DNA of 13,561 nucleotides from assembly GCA_024699205.1 (NCBI GenBank), contig JAILQA010000082.1, positions 1-13,561 of the forward strand. The letters run 5' to 3'. Each line of letters begins with the position of its first letter. Within the stretch, counting starts at the first letter, position 1. The DNA is from Treponema sp. (lineage in GTDB: Bacteria > Spirochaetota > Spirochaetia > Treponematales > Treponemataceae). The translations under genes were made by a program, and so were the position numbers. The notes under the pieces were generated by a model that was given only the letters and a program-made list of their open reading frames with translations, ran no database searches and was not told the origin of the DNA. This document shows positions 12,862 to 13,561 of the stretch, piece by piece.

Positions 12862-13561
12862 TTAATCTGCCAAAAAATCCCTGATTTCCTGAAGTCTTGT
12901 TTTTGCAACTAATCTTCCCTGGTTATAAACCTCCTGCAATTTTTGCGGATCGTGTTCTGTGCGGCTTATGGTAATAGGTTTTTCAGGATAGATTGCAAGC
13001 AGTTCTTTTTTTGCTGCTTTTTCAAAAACGTATTGTTTGGCCTGATTGTAGGTGTTGTGGCGATTTTTCATGGCTTCCAGGAGCTTTGGATATTTTTTAA
13101 GAAAGATTTTCATGAGCCACAAGAGTTTATTTGGTTTTTTCTGGAAATCTTTGTCTTGAGTAAGAATGACGATATTTTTATCATAGCCAATGCTTTCAAA
13201 ATATTTGATTGGAATTGAATCAGTCATGCCACCGTCTAATAATTTATACCCGTCTACTTCTACAATTCTTGAAGCTAAAGGCATACTGGCACTTGCACGC
13301 ATCCAGAGCATTTCGTGTTCATCGCAAGTGTCTAGTTTTTTATACAAAGGAAGTCCTGTTTTACAATCAGAAGCTACAACATAAAAATCCATGGGATTCT
13401 GGCGGTAAGCGGCATAGTCAAAAATATCAAGCTGATTAGGAAGAACATTGTAACAAAAATCTGCTTCGTAAAGGTCGCCTGTTCTAAGAAGATTGCTGAC
13501 TGAACAATAACGTTTGTCCCGGGCAAGTTGAACATTATAGCGGATTGCCCTGCCGATTTGT
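12862..13561 (-). CDS. Patatin-like phospholipase, 3' part (5' end outside window)
   Basis: The frame is open from the right edge of the window to TAA at 12864-12862, giving 232 complete residues of a longer protein. An internal ATG at 13392 is not the start: in-frame codons upstream of it encode a good family sequence, including RYCSVSNLLRTGDLYEAD, YNVLP and LDIFDYAAYRQNP. This leads into FYVVASDCKTG. ASASMPLASR and the catalytic Asp of the Ser-Asp dyad in LLDGGMTDSIP (a DGG motif) follow. The nucleophile motif GxSxG and the oxyanion hole lie outside the window. It resembles the bacterial YjjU/RssA-like branch of patatin hydrolases, predicted to cleave acyl esters of lipids. The metallophosphoesterase gene follows after one base, so the two form an operon. 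Confidence 0.85.
   Translation of the reverse strand, partial: QIGRAIRYNVQLARDKRYCSVSNLLRTGDLYEADFCYNVLPNQLDIFDYAAYRQNPMDFYVVASDCKTGLPLYKKLDTCDEHEMLWMRASASMPLASRIVEVDGYKLLDGGMTDSIPIKYFESIGYDKNIVILTQDKDFQKKPNKLLWLMKIFLKKYPKLLEAMKNRHNTYNQAKQYVFEKAAKKELLAIYPEKPITISRTEHDPQKLQEVYNQGRLVAKTRLQEIRDFLAD

Noticed and set aside
12861..12908. Longer start of the metallophosphoesterase at 12908
   Set aside because: It would overlap the upstream gene by 47 bases and place 16 unconserved residues before the first metal motif.
13390..13392. ATG at 13392 as start of the patatin-like gene
   Set aside because: The frame stays open to the window edge and encodes family-like sequence upstream, so the gene is simply cut by the window.

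Overview
This window looks like a chromosomal segment of an AT-rich, saccharolytic anaerobe. My best guess is a gut or rumen spirochaete close to Treponema. The reasons are the codon style, lipoproteins with short lipoboxes, xylan-utilisation genes, a fused PyrK-PyrD and several starts with weak Shine-Dalgarno sites. The assignment is inference only, and Clostridia-like anaerobes cannot be excluded.

Layout. Bases 1-298 form a perfect inverted repeat with 136-base arms around a 26-base loop. Each arm carries the last codons of the same unrecognised protein gene, so this is either a real inverted duplication or a fold-back/contig-end artefact. Bases 306-427 are a conspicuously GC-rich segment with four consecutive small hairpins and no convincing gene. 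A pyrimidine gene follows at 463-2274: the electron-transfer subunit PyrK fused to class 1B dihydroorotate dehydrogenase PyrD. It overlaps by four bases a gene for an exported SGNH-type esterase, followed by a second paralogous copy of exactly the same length (2271-4990). Running the opposite way (5004-7825) is a two-gene redox operon: a phytoene-desaturase-like FAD oxidoreductase, then an NAD(P)H reductase with a C-terminal plant-type [2Fe-2S] ferredoxin domain. Diverging from it is a family GH120 beta-xylosidase without a signal peptide (7917-9893). Its 3' end overlaps, tail to tail, a histidine kinase that is second in a response-regulator/kinase operon (9857-11585). Next come a Cys-cluster (YkgJ-like) protein (11677-12183), a small metallophosphoesterase (12219-12860) and the 3' part of a patatin-like phospholipase that leaves the window at its right edge.

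How the genes may work together. The two exported esterases and the cytoplasmic GH120 enzyme fit a xylan pathway in which esters are removed outside the cell and imported xylo-oligosaccharides are cut inside it. The adjacent two-component system is a candidate regulator by position only. The redox pair is probably one functional unit with an unknown substrate. The pyrimidine gene is housekeeping, joined by translational overlap to the first esterase.

Read from the bases alone: the inverted repeat and its fragment, start corrections for three genes, two sigma-70-like promoters with 17-base spacers (one implying a leaderless response-regulator mRNA), and one hairpin between convergent genes. 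No tRNA, rRNA, CRISPR array, transposase or integrase was seen.
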